From positions 645,957-709,956 of the forward strand of contig NZ_FONG01000001.1 in the NCBI RefSeq assembly GCF_900112845.1: a DNA stretch of 64,000 bases, written 5' to 3'. The number at the start of each line of letters is the position of its first letter. Position 1 is the stretch's first letter. The position numbers and the translations under genes are program-made. Below are positions 33,993 to 43,884 of the stretch, piece by piece. Under the pieces are notes generated by a model. The model saw nothing but the letters and a program-made list of their open reading frames with translations. It did no database searches and had not been told where the DNA came from. The stretch comes from Actinacidiphila alni (lineage in GTDB: Bacteria > Actinomycetota > Actinomycetes > Streptomycetales > Streptomycetaceae).

Positions 33993-35081
33993 TCAGGCGG
34001 TACGCAGGGGGGCGCCGACGTCGTGCATGTGGGTGAGGGCTTGGACGTAGGAGTCGATCAGACCGGTCTCGGTGTACGGGATGCCGAGCCGGCGGCAGTG
34101 GGCGCGGACCAGCGGCCGGGCGAGCCGGAGGTGGGGGCGCGGCAGACTGGGGAAGAGGTGGTGCTCGATCTGGTAGTTGAGGCCGCCGAGGAACCAGTCG
34201 ACGACACGATTGCCGCGCACATTGCGCGAGGTGAGCACCTGGCGGCGCAAGTGGCCCCAGCGCGAGCCCTCTTCGGGCATCTCCATGCCCTTGTGGTTGG
34301 GCGCGAAGGAACAGCCCAGATGCAGCCCGAACAGCGCGTGGTGCACCAGCGCGAAGACCAGTGCCTGCCCCACCGGCATCGCCAGCAGCAGCATCGCCGC
34401 GTACCCCACCAGGTGCGCGATCAGCAGCGAGCCCTCCACCAGCCGCTGGCGCGGCTCCTGCCGCTTCAGCTCCCGCAGGCTCGCCACCTTCAGGGCGAAG
34501 CCCTCCAGCAGCAGCATCGGGAAGAACAGCGCGGCCTGATGCCGGGTCAGAAAGCGGGCGAAGCCCTCGCGTTCGACCGCCTGCGCCCGCGTCCACACCA
34601 GCGCGCCGACCTCGACGTCCGGGTCCTTGCCCACATGGTTGGGATTCGCGTGGTGCCGATTGTGCTTGTCGGTCCACCAGCCCGCGCCCATGCCCAGCAG
34701 CAGATTGCCGTGGAAGAGGGCGATCAGCCGGTTGGTCCCGCGGTCCCCGGCGATCTGCTGGTGTCCCGCGTCGTGCCCGATGAAGGCGGTGCGCGCCCCC
34801 AGCACCGCCGCGGGCAGCGCCAGGGCCAGCACCCACCACGAACCCGTACCGCCGACGAGGACGACCGCCGACCACACCGCGGCCACGGCCAGCAGATTCA
34901 GCGCGATCGACTTCGCGTAATGGTCCGTCCGGCGCCGCAGCAGCCCGGCCGCCCGCACCTCCCGCAGCAGCGGCGCGAATTCACTGCCCGCGCCCCCGCC
35001 CGTACTCGTATCCGCGTCCGTACCCGTACGCGTATCTGCGTGCCCCGGGGCTTCGACGAGAGTGCTGCTGGCTGCGGGCAT
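33993..35081 (-). CDS. Membrane fatty acid (acyl-lipid) desaturase
   Basis: A 362-aa integral membrane di-iron desaturase. The three His boxes are HDAGH (in FIGHDAGHQQ), HNRHH (in WWTDKHNRHHANPNHVGKDP) and QIEHHLFP; all ligands are present. Four to six hydrophobic segments surround them. It introduces a double bond in a fatty acyl chain using O2 and an external electron donor; no fused cytochrome b5 is present. The N terminus contains a short DTRTGTDADTST repeat encoded by a 6-bp repeat tract. ATG 35081 follows GAGGAG. Divergent from tex. Regiospecificity is uncertain; linoleoyl-CoA desaturase-like by family. Confidence 0.92.
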   Translation of the reverse strand: MPAASSTLVEAPGHADTRTGTDADTSTGGGAGSEFAPLLREVRAAGLLRRRTDHYAKSIALNLLAVAAVWSAVVLVGGTGSWWVLALALPAAVLGARTAFIGHDAGHQQIAGDRGTNRLIALFHGNLLLGMGAGWWTDKHNRHHANPNHVGKDPDVEVGALVWTRAQAVEREGFARFLTRHQAALFFPMLLLEGFALKVASLRELKRQEPRQRLVEGSLLIAHLVGYAAMLLLAMPVGQALVFALVHHALFGLHLGCSFAPNHKGMEMPEEGSRWGHLRRQVLTSRNVRGNRVVDWFLGGLNYQIEHHLFPSLPRPHLRLARPLVRAHCRRLGIPYTETGLIDSYVQALTHMHDVGAPLRTA

Positions 35082-35325
35082 GACGGCTCCTCGGGTCCGG
35101 CGACGGCCGGTTCGGCTGCGGATTTCGGGGCCTCACCGGCCACACCACGACGCTATGGACCGCCACCCGTGCCGGGCCATGGCGCCATCACCCGGACACC
35201 ACGGGGCGGCGCCCCCGGACCGACGGGGGGATAACCCCACCCGTCCGCCGGCCGGGGAAGCGGTCGCGCCGACCTGTGAGGAGCGGCGGGCGGCGGCGTC
35301 TAACATGCAGTGAACAGCCGAGCAC

Positions 35326-37728
35326 ATGAGGAGCGAGATCATCAGCGGGAACGGATCGGTCGAGCGCAGGATCGCCGAGGAACTGGGCGTACGCGAAGGA
35401 CAGGTGCGGTCGGCCGTCGAACTGCTCGACGGCGGGGCGACCGTGCCGTTCATCGCGCGGTACCGCAAGGAGGCGACCGGCACCCTCGACGACGCGCAAC
35501 TGCGCCTGCTCGAGGAACGGTTGCGCTATCTGCGGGAGCTGGACGAGCGGCGCGCGGCCGTCCTGGAGTCCATCGAGGCCCAGGGCAAGCTGGACGACGC
35601 GCTGAAGGCGCAGATCATGGCCGCCGACTCCAAGGCGCGCCTGGAGGACATCTACCTGCCCTTCAAGCCCAAGCGGCGCACCAAGGCCCAGATCGCCCGC
35701 GAGGCGGGCCTCGAACCGCTGGCCGACACCCTGCTGTCCGCCCCGGACACCGACCCGCAGACCGAAGCGGCCGGCTACGTCAGCGCCGACAAGGGCGTCG
35801 AGGACGCGGCCGCCGCGCTGGAGGGCGCCCGCGCCATCCTCACCGAGCGGTTCTCCGAGGACGCCGACCTGGTCGGCGAGCTGCGCAGCCGGATGTGGAC
35901 GCGCGGCCGGCTCGTCGCGGCGGTGCGCGAGGGCAAGGAGGAGGCGGGCGCCAAATTCTCCGACTACTTCGACTTCTCCGAGCCCTTCACCAAGCTCCCC
36001 TCGCACCGCGTGCTCGCCATGCTCCGCGGCGAGAAGGAGGAGATCCTCGACCTCACCCTGGAGCCCGAGGAGCCCACCGAGGGACCGTCCAGCTACGAGC
36101 GGCGCATCGCCCAGCAGTTCGGTATCGCCGACCGCGGCCGTCCCGCCGACAAGTGGCTCGCCGACACGGTGCGCTGGGCCTGGCGCACCCGCTTCCTGGT
36201 CCGGCTCGGCATCGACCTGCGGGTCCAGTTGCGCCAGGAGGCCGAGGACGAGGCGGTACGGGTCTTCGCCGCGAATCTGCGCGACCTGCTGCTGGCCGCG
36301 CCCGCCGGCACCCGCGCCACCATGGGCCTCGACCCGGGCCTGCGCACCGGTGTCAAGGTCGCCGTGGTGGACGCCACCGGCAAGGTCGTCGCCACCGACA
36401 CGATCTACCCGCACGTGCCGCGCAACAAGTGGGACGAGTCGCTGGCCACGCTCGCCCGGCTCGCCAAGGCCCACCACGTCGACCTGATCGCCATCGGCAA
36501 CGGCACCGCGTCCCGCGAGACCGACAAGCTCGCCGCCGACCTGATCAAGCTGCACCCGGACCTGAAGCTCACCAAGGCCGTGGTCTCCGAGGCGGGTGCC
36601 TCGGTCTACTCCGCGTCGGCCTACGCCTCCGCCGAACTCCCCGACATGGACGTGTCCTTGCGCGGCGCGGTCTCCATCGCCCGCCGCCTCCAGGACCCGC
36701 TGGCCGAACTGGTGAAGATCGACCCGCGGTCGATCGGCGTCGGCCAGTACCAGCACGACCTGTCCGAGCAGAAGCTGTCCCGCTCGCTGGATGCGGTCGT
36801 CGAGGACTGTGTGAACGGCGTCGGGGTGGACGTCAACACCGCCTCCGCGCCGCTGCTGCGCCGGGTCTCCGGCATCACCGAGGGACTGGCGGGCAACATC
36901 GTCGCGCACCGCGACGCCAACGGCCCCTTCCGCACCCGCAAGGACCTCAAGGAGGTCGCGCGGCTCGGCCCCAAGGCGTACGAGCAGTGCGCCGGCTTCC
37001 TGCGGATCGTGGGCGGCGACGACCCGCTGGACGCCTCCAGCGTGCACCCCGAGTCGTACCCGGTGGTGCGCCGGATCAGCGGCGCCGCCAAGACCGACAT
37101 CAAGGCGCTGATCGGCAACGGCTCGGTGCTGCGGGCGCTTCGCCCGCAGGATTTCGTGGACGAGTCCTTCGGTCTGCCGACCGTCACCGACATCCTCGCC
37201 GAACTGGAGAAGCCCGGCCGCGACCCGCGCCCGGCCTTCAAGACCGCCACCTTCAAGGACGGCGTCGAGGAGATGAAGGACCTGCGGCCCGGGATGCTGC
37301 TCGAAGGAGTGGTCACCAATGTGGCCGCCTTCGGCGCCTTCGTGGACGTCGGCGTCCACCAGGACGGCCTCGTCCATGTCTCGGCGCTCTCCGACACCTT
37401 CGTGTCGGACCCGCGCGAGGTCGTCAAGCCCGGCGACATCGTGCGCGTGAAGGTGCTCGACGTCGACCTGCCGCGCAAGCGGATCTCGCTGACGCTGCGT
37501 CTTGACGACGAGCCCGGCGCCGGGCGGCAGCAGCGCGGCGGCGCGGGCGGAGGCGGCGGCGAGCGGCGCGGCGGACCGCCCCGGCAGGGCGGCGGCCGCG
37601 ACCGGCAGGGCGGTCAAGGCCGGCAGGGCCAGGGCGGCGGACGCGGTGGCGGCGGTCGGCAGCAGCCGGCGCCCGGCGGCGCCATGGCCGACGCACTGCG
37701 CAGGGCGGGCCTGACCGGCGGCAAGTAA
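35326..37728 (+). CDS. tex: Tex-family RNA-binding protein
   Basis: An 800-aa transcription accessory protein: N-terminal helical Tex domain (about 1-200), YqgF-type RNase H-like fold (around [20 protein letters not shown], about 330-450), helix-hairpin-helix repeats ([20 protein letters not shown], about 500-560) and an S1 RNA-binding domain (about 655-725; [18 protein letters not shown]). The C terminus is a Gly/Arg/Gln-rich tail of about 60 residues, an RNA-binding extension seen in actinobacterial Tex proteins. It binds nucleic acid and RNA polymerase. A -10-like TAACAT lies at 35301-35306; ATG 35326 has no strong ribosome binding site. Monocistronic, followed by a hairpin. Confidence 0.95.
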   Translation: MRSEIISGNGSVERRIAEELGVREGQVRSAVELLDGGATVPFIARYRKEATGTLDDAQLRLLEERLRYLRELDERRAAVLESIEAQGKLDDALKAQIMAADSKARLEDIYLPFKPKRRTKAQIAREAGLEPLADTLLSAPDTDPQTEAAGYVSADKGVEDAAAALEGARAILTERFSEDADLVGELRSRMWTRGRLVAAVREGKEEAGAKFSDYFDFSEPFTKLPSHRVLAMLRGEKEEILDLTLEPEEPTEGPSSYERRIAQQFGIADRGRPADKWLADTVRWAWRTRFLVRLGIDLRVQLRQEAEDEAVRVFAANLRDLLLAAPAGTRATMGLDPGLRTGVKVAVVDATGKVVATDTIYPHVPRNKWDESLATLARLAKAHHVDLIAIGNGTASRETDKLAADLIKLHPDLKLTKAVVSEAGASVYSASAYASAELPDMDVSLRGAVSIARRLQDPLAELVKIDPRSIGVGQYQHDLSEQKLSRSLDAVVEDCVNGVGVDVNTASAPLLRRVSGITEGLAGNIVAHRDANGPFRTRKDLKEVARLGPKAYEQCAGFLRIVGGDDPLDASSVHPESYPVVRRISGAAKTDIKALIGNGSVLRALRPQDFVDESFGLPTVTDILAELEKPGRDPRPAFKTATFKDGVEEMKDLRPGMLLEGVVTNVAAFGAFVDVGVHQDGLVHVSALSDTFVSDPREVVKPGDIVRVKVLDVDLPRKRISLTLRLDDEPGAGRQQRGGAGGGGGERRGGPPRQGGGRDRQGGQGRQGQGGGRGGGGRQQPAPGGAMADALRRAGLTGGK

Positions 37729-37816
37729 CGCGGGCGGGCAACCGCTGATCCGGCGCGAGTGACGTCGACGAGCAATCCGCTGGTCCGCGGCAAGTGACCC
37801 GCGGCGCACACGAGTC

Positions 37817-37848
37817 GGGGCGGCGGGGACGACGGTCCCCGCCGCCCC
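37817..37848 (+). terminator. Terminator after tex
   Basis: A 14-bp perfect GC stem, GGGGCGGCGGGGAC (37817-37830) with GTCCCCGCCGCCCC (37835-37848), and a GACG loop. About 90 bp past the tex stop and just before the next promoter. Confidence 0.82.
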
Positions 37849-37879
37849 GCGCGTCACGGAAGTCACGTCACGCCCCCTG

Positions 37880-37912
37880 TTGACGTGGTCCGGTCAGGCG
37901 CTAGCCTCGGGC
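37880..37912 (+). promoter_or_regulatory. Promoter of the X-Pro peptidase gene, near-leaderless
   Basis: TTGACG (37880-37885), 16-nt spacer, TAGCCT (37902-37907), then 5 nt to GTG 37913. The TTG inside the -35 is in frame with the gene but is better explained as promoter than as start codon. Confidence 0.55.
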
Positions 37913-39913
37913 GTGCTCTCACACACGCGGGCTGCCCGCTTCCAGTGGATATCCGTGGTGGTGGCGGTACTCGCCGCCCTGGCCGCCGTCCTCCTCGCCC
38001 CCGCCTCCGCGCACGCCGACACCGGCAGCGCGAGCCGCGGCACCGTACGGCACGGCCTCAGCCAACCCGACTACTCCTACGCCGACGCGATCCGTGAGGC
38101 GGTCTGGGTGGACACCGGACTCGACGGCGACGGCGACGGCCGCACCGACCGGGTCGCCGTCGACATCGTCCGCCCCTCGGAGCCCGCGGCGGCCGGCCGC
38201 AAGGTCCCGGTCATCATGGACGCGAGCCCGTACTACTCCTGCTGCGGGCGCGGCAACGAGAACCAGCTCAAGACCTACGACGCGGCCGGGAAGATCGTCC
38301 AGGCGCCGCTGTTCTACGACAACTACTTCGTGCCGCGCGGCTACGCGAGCGTCCTGGTCGACCTGGCGGGCACCGACCGTTCCGACGGCTGCGTGGACGT
38401 CGGCGGCCCCTCCGACGTGCAGTCCGCCAAGGCCGTCGTGGACTGGCTCAACGGCCGGGGGCGCGGCTACAGCGCCCGCTCCGGCGGCCACCGCGTCACG
38501 GCCGGCTGGACCAACGGCAAGGTCGGCATGATCGGCAAGAGCTGGGACGGCACCATCGCCAACGGCGTCGCCGCCACCGGGGCGCGCGGCCTGAAGACCA
38601 TCGTGCCGATCAGCTCCATCTCCTCCTGGTACGACTACTACTTCCACCAGGGCGCGCCGCTCCAGGACGGCCCGGAATGGCTGTCGGACTACGTCGAGAG
38701 CGACAGCGCGCACGCCTCCTGCGCCGCCGCCCAGCAGAAGATCATCGACGGCTCGCCGCGCACCGGCGACTGGACGCCCTTCTGGACCGCGCGCGACTAC
38801 GTCAAGGACGCCGGCAAGGTGACCGCCAGCGTCTTCGCCGTCCAGGGCATGCAGGACCTGAACGTGCGCACCAAGCACTTCGGGCAGTGGTGGCAGGCGC
38901 TGGCCGCGCACGGCGTCGAGCGCAAGGTGTGGCTGTCGCAGACCGGCCACGTCGACCCCTTCGACTACCGGCGCACCGACTGGGTGCCCACCCTCCAGCG
39001 CTGGTTCGACCACTATCTGCTGGGCGTCGACAACGGCATCCAGAAGCAGCCCATGGCCGACATCGAGCGGACCGTCGACCACTGGACCACCGACCGCGTC
39101 TGGCCGCCGGCCGGCACGCACACCGCGGCGCTGAGCCTGACCCCGTCGGCCACCGACGGCCTCGGCACCCTCGGCACGAAGCACGCCACGCGCGGCAGCA
39201 CCGAGTCGTTCACCGACGACCCGAACCTGTGGGAGGAGGACTGGGCGGCGGCCGCCGACACCGCGACCCCGGCGAAGACCGCCTTCACCACCGGTGTGCT
39301 GACCAAGGACCTGCGGCTGTCCGGCGGCGGCACCTTCACCGTCACCGCCACCTCGTCCACCACCAGCGCGCACCTGTCGGCCGTCCTGGTCGACCTCGGC
39401 CCGGCCACCGTCCGGAATTTCCTCGGCAACGGCGAGGGCATCAAGACGCTCGGCACCCGCTCCTGCTACGGCGAGAGCACCCCGGGCGACAGCGCCTGCT
39501 TCCTGGACACCGCCGCCGACACCACGACCGGTGACCACACCGTCTTCAGCCGCGGCTGGGCCGACCTCGGCCACTACGCCTCGCTGGCGCACGGTGTGCC
39601 GCTCGTGCCGGGCAAGCCGTACACGATGACGATCCAGCTCGCCGCCACCGACCACGTCGTACCGGCCGGACACCGGCTCGCGCTGATCGTCGCGGGCACC
39701 GACGGCGGGCTCATCCTGCCGCCCGACACGACCCCGAAGGTCACCGTCGACCTGGCGCACTCCGTGCTGCGGCTGCCGCTGGTCGGGGGCACGGGCGCAC
39801 TGTCGGTCCGCGCGGGCGCCGCGCCCCGCACCACGGCCGCGGCGGCCGACGGTACGACCGCGTTCCGCCCCGCTCCCGCGCCGTCCGGCACCCCTGCCGC
39901 CCGGCTGGGCTGA
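37913..39913 (+). CDS. Secreted X-Pro dipeptidyl-peptidase (S15 family)
   Basis: A 666-aa secreted serine peptidase of the CocE/NonD S15 family, releasing X-Pro dipeptides from peptide N termini. GTG 37913 is chosen from promoter spacing; a signal peptide (about 1-36) ends in SAHAD. The alpha/beta hydrolase domain holds nucleophile S210 in MIGKSWDG, D315 in GMQDLNV and H346 in GHVDPFDY; a C-terminal jelly-roll domain (about 400-620) is typical of the family. The last 40 residues are Ala/Pro/Thr-rich. A tripeptidyl or cocaine-esterase-type activity cannot be excluded, but the size and domain order favour X-Pro peptidase. Confidence 0.9.
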   Translation: MLSHTRAARFQWISVVVAVLAALAAVLLAPASAHADTGSASRGTVRHGLSQPDYSYADAIREAVWVDTGLDGDGDGRTDRVAVDIVRPSEPAAAGRKVPVIMDASPYYSCCGRGNENQLKTYDAAGKIVQAPLFYDNYFVPRGYASVLVDLAGTDRSDGCVDVGGPSDVQSAKAVVDWLNGRGRGYSARSGGHRVTAGWTNGKVGMIGKSWDGTIANGVAATGARGLKTIVPISSISSWYDYYFHQGAPLQDGPEWLSDYVESDSAHASCAAAQQKIIDGSPRTGDWTPFWTARDYVKDAGKVTASVFAVQGMQDLNVRTKHFGQWWQALAAHGVERKVWLSQTGHVDPFDYRRTDWVPTLQRWFDHYLLGVDNGIQKQPMADIERTVDHWTTDRVWPPAGTHTAALSLTPSATDGLGTLGTKHATRGSTESFTDDPNLWEEDWAAAADTATPAKTAFTTGVLTKDLRLSGGGTFTVTATSSTTSAHLSAVLVDLGPATVRNFLGNGEGIKTLGTRSCYGESTPGDSACFLDTAADTTTGDHTVFSRGWADLGHYASLAHGVPLVPGKPYTMTIQLAATDHVVPAGHRLALIVAGTDGGLILPPDTTPKVTVDLAHSVLRLPLVGGTGALSVRAGAAPRTTAAAADGTTAFRPAPAPSGTPAARLG

Positions 39914-39920
39914 CCCCCGT

Positions 39921-39980
39921 GCCGCGGTTCCTCCGATCCCCTAGGGGTCTTCCCCTCGGGGAAACAGGGGGAACCGCGGC
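39921..39980 (+). terminator. Three-way-junction-like RNA structure after the peptidase gene
   Basis: Outer 11-bp stem GCCGCGGTTCC (39921-39931) / GGAACCGCGGC (39970-39980) encloses the self-complementary CCCCTAGGGG (39938-39947) and a hairpin TTCCCC-TC-GGGGAA (39950-39963). It starts 8 nt past the peptidase stop and is probably a complex terminator; it also lies upstream of the next promoter (-10 TACGGT, 40007-40012). Confidence 0.6.
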
Positions 39981-40051
39981 CGTCTGCGGCGCGTTCGACT
40001 GGGTAGTACGGTGAGGACGCGGCGCTTGCCGCCGTGAACGGAGGCGGGGAA

Positions 40052-40234
40052 ATGTCGACACGAGCGAAGATCATTATTGGTGGCGTGGCCATAGGGCTGT
40101 TCCTGTGGATCTGGATTCCCTTCTGGGCTGTCGTCCTGGTCATCCTGGGCGTGCCCGCTATCGGCTACTTCTCCCTCGACTCCTCGCAGCGGCGTCGGCT
40201 GCGGCGGGTGAGTCGCCGGCAGATCAACCGCTGA
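40052..40234 (+). CDS. Small single-span membrane protein
   Basis: A 60-aa protein: short basic N terminus (MSTRAK), one long hydrophobic stretch that could span the membrane once or as a hairpin (IIIGGVAIGLFLWIWIPFWA and onward), and a basic Arg-rich tail (QRRRLRRVSRRQINR) probably in the cytoplasm. ATG 40052 follows a strong GGAGG site. No family is recognised beyond small Streptomyces membrane proteins. The next gene, a NADAR protein, starts 20 bp downstream, so the two form a short operon. Confidence 0.72.
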   Translation: MSTRAKIIIGGVAIGLFLWIWIPFWAVVLVILGVPAIGYFSLDSSQRRRLRRVSRRQINR

Positions 40235-40254
40235 CCCGGAGCGGCACCAACCGG

Positions 40255-40809
40255 ATGACGACGGAGCCGAGGTCCACCCAGGACCTGCTGGACCACACCG
40301 GTGGCCGGCTGAAATATCTGTACTTCTGGGGCCACCACCCGCAGCGCGACGGCAGCGTCGGCGCGGGCTGCCTCAGCCAGTGGTGGCCCGCGCCCTTCAC
40401 CGTGGACGGCGTGACGTACGCGACCGCCGAGCACTGGATGATGGCGGGCAAGGCCCGGCTGTTCGGTGACGCGGAGGCGGAGCGGCGCGCGGTCGCGGCC
40501 GGCCACCCGAAGCAGGCCAAGAGCGTGGGCCGCGAGGTCCGCGGCTTCGACCAGGCGGTCTGGGAGCGGGAGCGCTTCGCGCTCGTCACCGAGGGCAGCG
40601 TCCACAAATTCCGGCACCACCCCGACCTGCGGGCCTTCCTGCTCAGCACCGGCAAGCGGGTCCTGGTCGAGGCCAGCCCGATGGACCGGGTGTGGGGCAT
40701 CGGGCTGGCCGCCGACGACGAGCGCGCCGCGAATCCGGAGACCTGGCGCGGTCTGAATCTGCTCGGCTTCGCGCTGATGGAGGCGCGCGCCCGGCTCGCG
40801 GCGGAGTGA
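40255..40809 (+). CDS. NADAR-family protein (YbiA-like)
   Basis: A 184-aa NADAR domain protein. Family blocks are visible: FWGHHPQRDGSVGAGCLSQW, the WWPAPFTVDGVTYATAEHWMMAGKARLF core with the catalytic-type Glu-His, KFRHHPDLRAFLLSTGKRVLVEASPMDRVWGIGL and the C-terminal WRGLNLLGFALMEAR. Relatives are N-glycosidases that act on riboflavin biosynthesis intermediates (YbiA) or remove ADP-ribose from guanine in DNA, some as antitoxins of DarT1. No toxin or riboflavin gene is adjacent, so the substrate is open. ATG 40255 follows GGAG. It forms an operon with the small membrane protein 20 bp upstream. Confidence 0.88.
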   Translation: MTTEPRSTQDLLDHTGGRLKYLYFWGHHPQRDGSVGAGCLSQWWPAPFTVDGVTYATAEHWMMAGKARLFGDAEAERRAVAAGHPKQAKSVGREVRGFDQAVWERERFALVTEGSVHKFRHHPDLRAFLLSTGKRVLVEASPMDRVWGIGLAADDERAANPETWRGLNLLGFALMEARARLAAE

Positions 40810-40848
40810 CGCTTCACCCCGCCGCGAGCCGGCTCCGTACCGCGTGAA

Positions 40849-43800
40849 CTACTTCAGATACGGCCCGTCCGTGCCGATCTTCCCCGGCGCCGCGTTGCTG
40901 CCGCCGAGGTCGAGGACGTACACCCGCATGTCGCCCTTGCCGGGCGCCGCCACCGACAGCGTCCCGTCCGTCACGGTCCGCACGTCGCCCGTGACGGCGT
41001 CGACGTAACGGCCGTTGGGGACACCGCTGAAGGCCGCCGCGTCCGTCACCGTGACCAGCGCGAAGCTGTCCACGCCGGACGCGGTGTCGGTGTAGCGGCG
41101 CTTGAAGGACATGCCGCCGCCGCTGACCCCCTCGGTGCTGTACTGGCCCATCTGCAGTGCCGGGATCGCCCGGCGGATCAGATTCAGCCGCTGGAGGTGT
41201 TTGACCAGCGGCTGCGCCAGAGTGGTGGCCACCGGACCGCTCGCACTGTCGGCCTTCCCGAAGTCCGACGCGGTCACCGTGCCCTCGACATGATCGCCGT
41301 AGTACGCCCGTCCCGTCGTCGCCAGCGGGCAGCTCGGACCGCAGTCGATCGTCTTCCCCGCCTGGAACTGGATCTCCGACCCGTAGTAGAGCGTCGGAAT
41401 GCCGCGGAAGATCCACATCAGCGCCATGTTCTCCGCCCACGCGTCCTGACCGCCGGCGTAGCGGACCGAGGACTTGTTGGGCCCGTAGTCGTGGCTGTCG
41501 ACGTACACCACGTTGTACGTGGCGTCGTTCGTCGAATCGTCGGAGTCCTTGCCGTTGGTGAAGGCGTTGTGCGCGTCACCGAAATTCATGTGCATGCGCA
41601 TGTCGATCATGTTCATCCCGGAGAATTTGCTGTGGTCCGGGGTGTGATAGGCGTTGCCGTCCAGGAAGGCGTTGGTGGACGCCGGCTGATTGCCGGTGCC
41701 GAGCTGCTCCTCGTAGTCGTACTGCTCGATGGCGGCGGTGGTGTCGTCCGGGCTGTATTCCTTGCGCTCCTTCCAGGTGTAGAACTGCGCCGAGTGATTG
41801 ACCGATCCGCGGTTCCATTTGTCGTTGACGAAGGCGCCGACCTCACCGAAGACGAAGAAGTCCTGCGCCTTGTCCGGTCCCCAGTCCTGGAGTTCGCGCT
41901 GCTGGATCGCGGGCAGGAAGCGGCGGTTCCAGGTGACGCGCGGAATGTGCACGGCCGTGTCCACGCGGAAGCCGTCCACCCCCATGTCGATGTACTTGTT
42001 GTAGGCGCCGATCAGATAGTTCTGCACCTGCGCGTTCTCGGTGTTGAAGTCCGCGAGGTCGTCGGCCAGCCAGCAGGACCGGGAGTCCTCGCCCTCCCAG
42101 TTGCCGATCCAGCACTGGTGGTAGAGCGCGGCGGGGAAGAGCTTGTTCGTCGGTCCCGGCCACTGGCAGTTGTGGATCGTGTAGCCCTCGGGGCTGTGCT
42201 GGCCGTTGGGCTCGCCCCAATTGAGGCAGGTGTTGCCGGACGGTTCGGCCGTCGACCACAGATCGCCGTTGTAGTACGACTTCCCTGTCTTCGGATCGAC
42301 GGTCAGGCCGTCGTACTCGAAACCGTCCTCCTTCTCGTCGTAGTACCAGGACCACTGCGCGTCCCGCACGCCGTAGACGGTCGGCACGAACAGGCCCTTG
42401 GCGCCCCAGCGGGAGCTGTGGTTGTAGACGACGTCCTGGTAGATCTTGATGCCCTTGGCGTGCGCGGCGTTGATCAGGTCCTGGTACGACGCCCCGGCCG
42501 ACTCCAGGCGCGGGTCGACCCGGTAGAAGTCCCAGCCGTGGTAGCCGTGGTAGTCGTAGTCCGACCGGTTGAGCACCACGGGCGTGATCCAGACCGCCGA
42601 GAAGCCGAGCGCCTTGATGTAGTCGAGCTTCTGCACAAGCCCCTTGAAGTCACCGCGGAACATCGGGTCGTTGTTGGCGGCGTTGCCGGAGGCGACGTCC
42701 TGGTTGCCGCCCCGGTCGTTGCTCGTGTCGCCGTCGTAGAAGCGGGCGGTGAGCACGAAGTAGATCGGGTCCTTGCGGGGGTCGGTGCCGATCGGGGTGC
42801 CGGGCGTCGCGGGCGGCGGCGCCTGGCCGGTGGTGGCGCGCGCCGCGGCGGAGGCGGCCGAGACGTTGCCCGCCGCGTCCAGCGCCTCCACGGTGTACGT
42901 GTACGTGGTGTCCGCCTCCAGGCCGGACTCGGAGAAGACCGTCGAACCGACGCTGGTGACGGTGGTGCCCTTGCTGCCGCCGGTCCTGGTGACCCGGTAG
43001 CCGGTCACCGCGGTGTCGTCCGTGGACGGATTCCAGGTCAGCACGATCGAGGTGTCGGTCGCGGTCGCCTCGACCCCGCCGGGCACGGTCGGCGGTGTCG
43101 TGTCGGGGACGACGGCCGCGCAGGGGTCGGCCGCCCCCGTGGTGACCTTGGTGTCCTTGACGGTGCTGACGCCCGTGGGGAGCGCGTAGTTGGCGCCGTT
43201 GTTGTTGTCCCACGTGCCGTTGCCGTTGTTGAACGTGGCGGCGAGCCCGGTGGCGCCGCCGAGGTCGACGGTCTTCTTCACCCAACCGGTGCAGGCCGCA
43301 TCCATGCCCACGCCCGGCACGGTCGTCCAGGCCCCGCCGTTGGGCGCGTAGTGCAGATTGACCGTGGTCCAGCCGACGGTGGCCGTGGAGTAGAAGACGG
43401 TGGCCGACGCCGTTCCCGTACCGCCGTCACCCGGGTCGCCGGCGTCCGCGCACGGGTCGCTGTGGGCGATGGCGCCGTTCTTGACGGTGATGGTGCCGGT
43501 GCCCAGGGCGTAGTTCTTGCCACCGTTGTTGTCCCAGGTGCCCTGGCCGTTGTTGAAGGTCGCCTGCCAGCCGGTGGCCGACCCCAGGTCGACGGTCTTC
43601 TTCACCCAGCCGGTGCAGGCGCTGTCCATGGCGACGCCCGGCACGGTCGTCCAGCTTCCCCCGTCGGGGGCCCAGTGCAGGTTGTACGACGACCAGCCGG
43701 CCGTCTCGGTGGAGTAGAAGACGGTAGCGGTGCCGGAACCGGCGGCCGGACCGGCGGCGTGCGCGGCGGGGCCGGTGGCGAGGGCGGGGATCAGCATCGC

Positions 43801-43884
43801 CAGCAGGCCGAGGACGACGGCGAGTACGGCGGTCAGCAGGCCGGGGCGGCCCGGTGGATATCTGCGGCGCGAAGCGACGGTCAC
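40849..43884 (-). CDS. Large secreted GH13 amylase with two CBM25 modules and FnIII
   Basis: A 1011-aa secreted alpha-amylase-type enzyme. GTG 43884 follows GAGGAGA; an in-frame extension to 44193 covers the promoter and is rejected. Order: signal peptide (about 1-43, ending HAA), two tandem starch-binding modules (about 53-158 and 159-260; each with FYST, a WTTVPGV block and FNNGxGTWDNN, CBM25 type), a fibronectin III domain (about 262-350), and a GH13 barrel. GH13 regions: DVVYNHSS, GFRVDTAVH with nucleophile D642, VFGEVG with acid/base E681, and VDSHDYG with D799. It degrades starch or related alpha-glucans outside the cell. A palindrome downstream of its promoter suggests maltose-type control. 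Confidence 0.93.
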   Translation of the reverse strand: MTVASRRRYPPGRPGLLTAVLAVVLGLLAMLIPALATGPAAHAAGPAAGSGTATVFYSTETAGWSSYNLHWAPDGGSWTTVPGVAMDSACTGWVKKTVDLGSATGWQATFNNGQGTWDNNGGKNYALGTGTITVKNGAIAHSDPCADAGDPGDGGTGTASATVFYSTATVGWTTVNLHYAPNGGAWTTVPGVGMDAACTGWVKKTVDLGGATGLAATFNNGNGTWDNNNGANYALPTGVSTVKDTKVTTGAADPCAAVVPDTTPPTVPGGVEATATDTSIVLTWNPSTDDTAVTGYRVTRTGGSKGTTVTSVGSTVFSESGLEADTTYTYTVEALDAAGNVSAASAAARATTGQAPPPATPGTPIGTDPRKDPIYFVLTARFYDGDTSNDRGGNQDVASGNAANNDPMFRGDFKGLVQKLDYIKALGFSAVWITPVVLNRSDYDYHGYHGWDFYRVDPRLESAGASYQDLINAAHAKGIKIYQDVVYNHSSRWGAKGLFVPTVYGVRDAQWSWYYDEKEDGFEYDGLTVDPKTGKSYYNGDLWSTAEPSGNTCLNWGEPNGQHSPEGYTIHNCQWPGPTNKLFPAALYHQCWIGNWEGEDSRSCWLADDLADFNTENAQVQNYLIGAYNKYIDMGVDGFRVDTAVHIPRVTWNRRFLPAIQQRELQDWGPDKAQDFFVFGEVGAFVNDKWNRGSVNHSAQFYTWKERKEYSPDDTTAAIEQYDYEEQLGTGNQPASTNAFLDGNAYHTPDHSKFSGMNMIDMRMHMNFGDAHNAFTNGKDSDDSTNDATYNVVYVDSHDYGPNKSSVRYAGGQDAWAENMALMWIFRGIPTLYYGSEIQFQAGKTIDCGPSCPLATTGRAYYGDHVEGTVTASDFGKADSASGPVATTLAQPLVKHLQRLNLIRRAIPALQMGQYSTEGVSGGGMSFKRRYTDTASGVDSFALVTVTDAAAFSGVPNGRYVDAVTGDVRTVTDGTLSVAAPGKGDMRVYVLDLGGSNAAPGKIGTDGPYLK

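Noticed and set aside
37880..37882. TTG start codon for the X-Pro peptidase gene
   Set aside because: It is the first part of a good -35 TTGACG whose -10 lies before GTG 37913.
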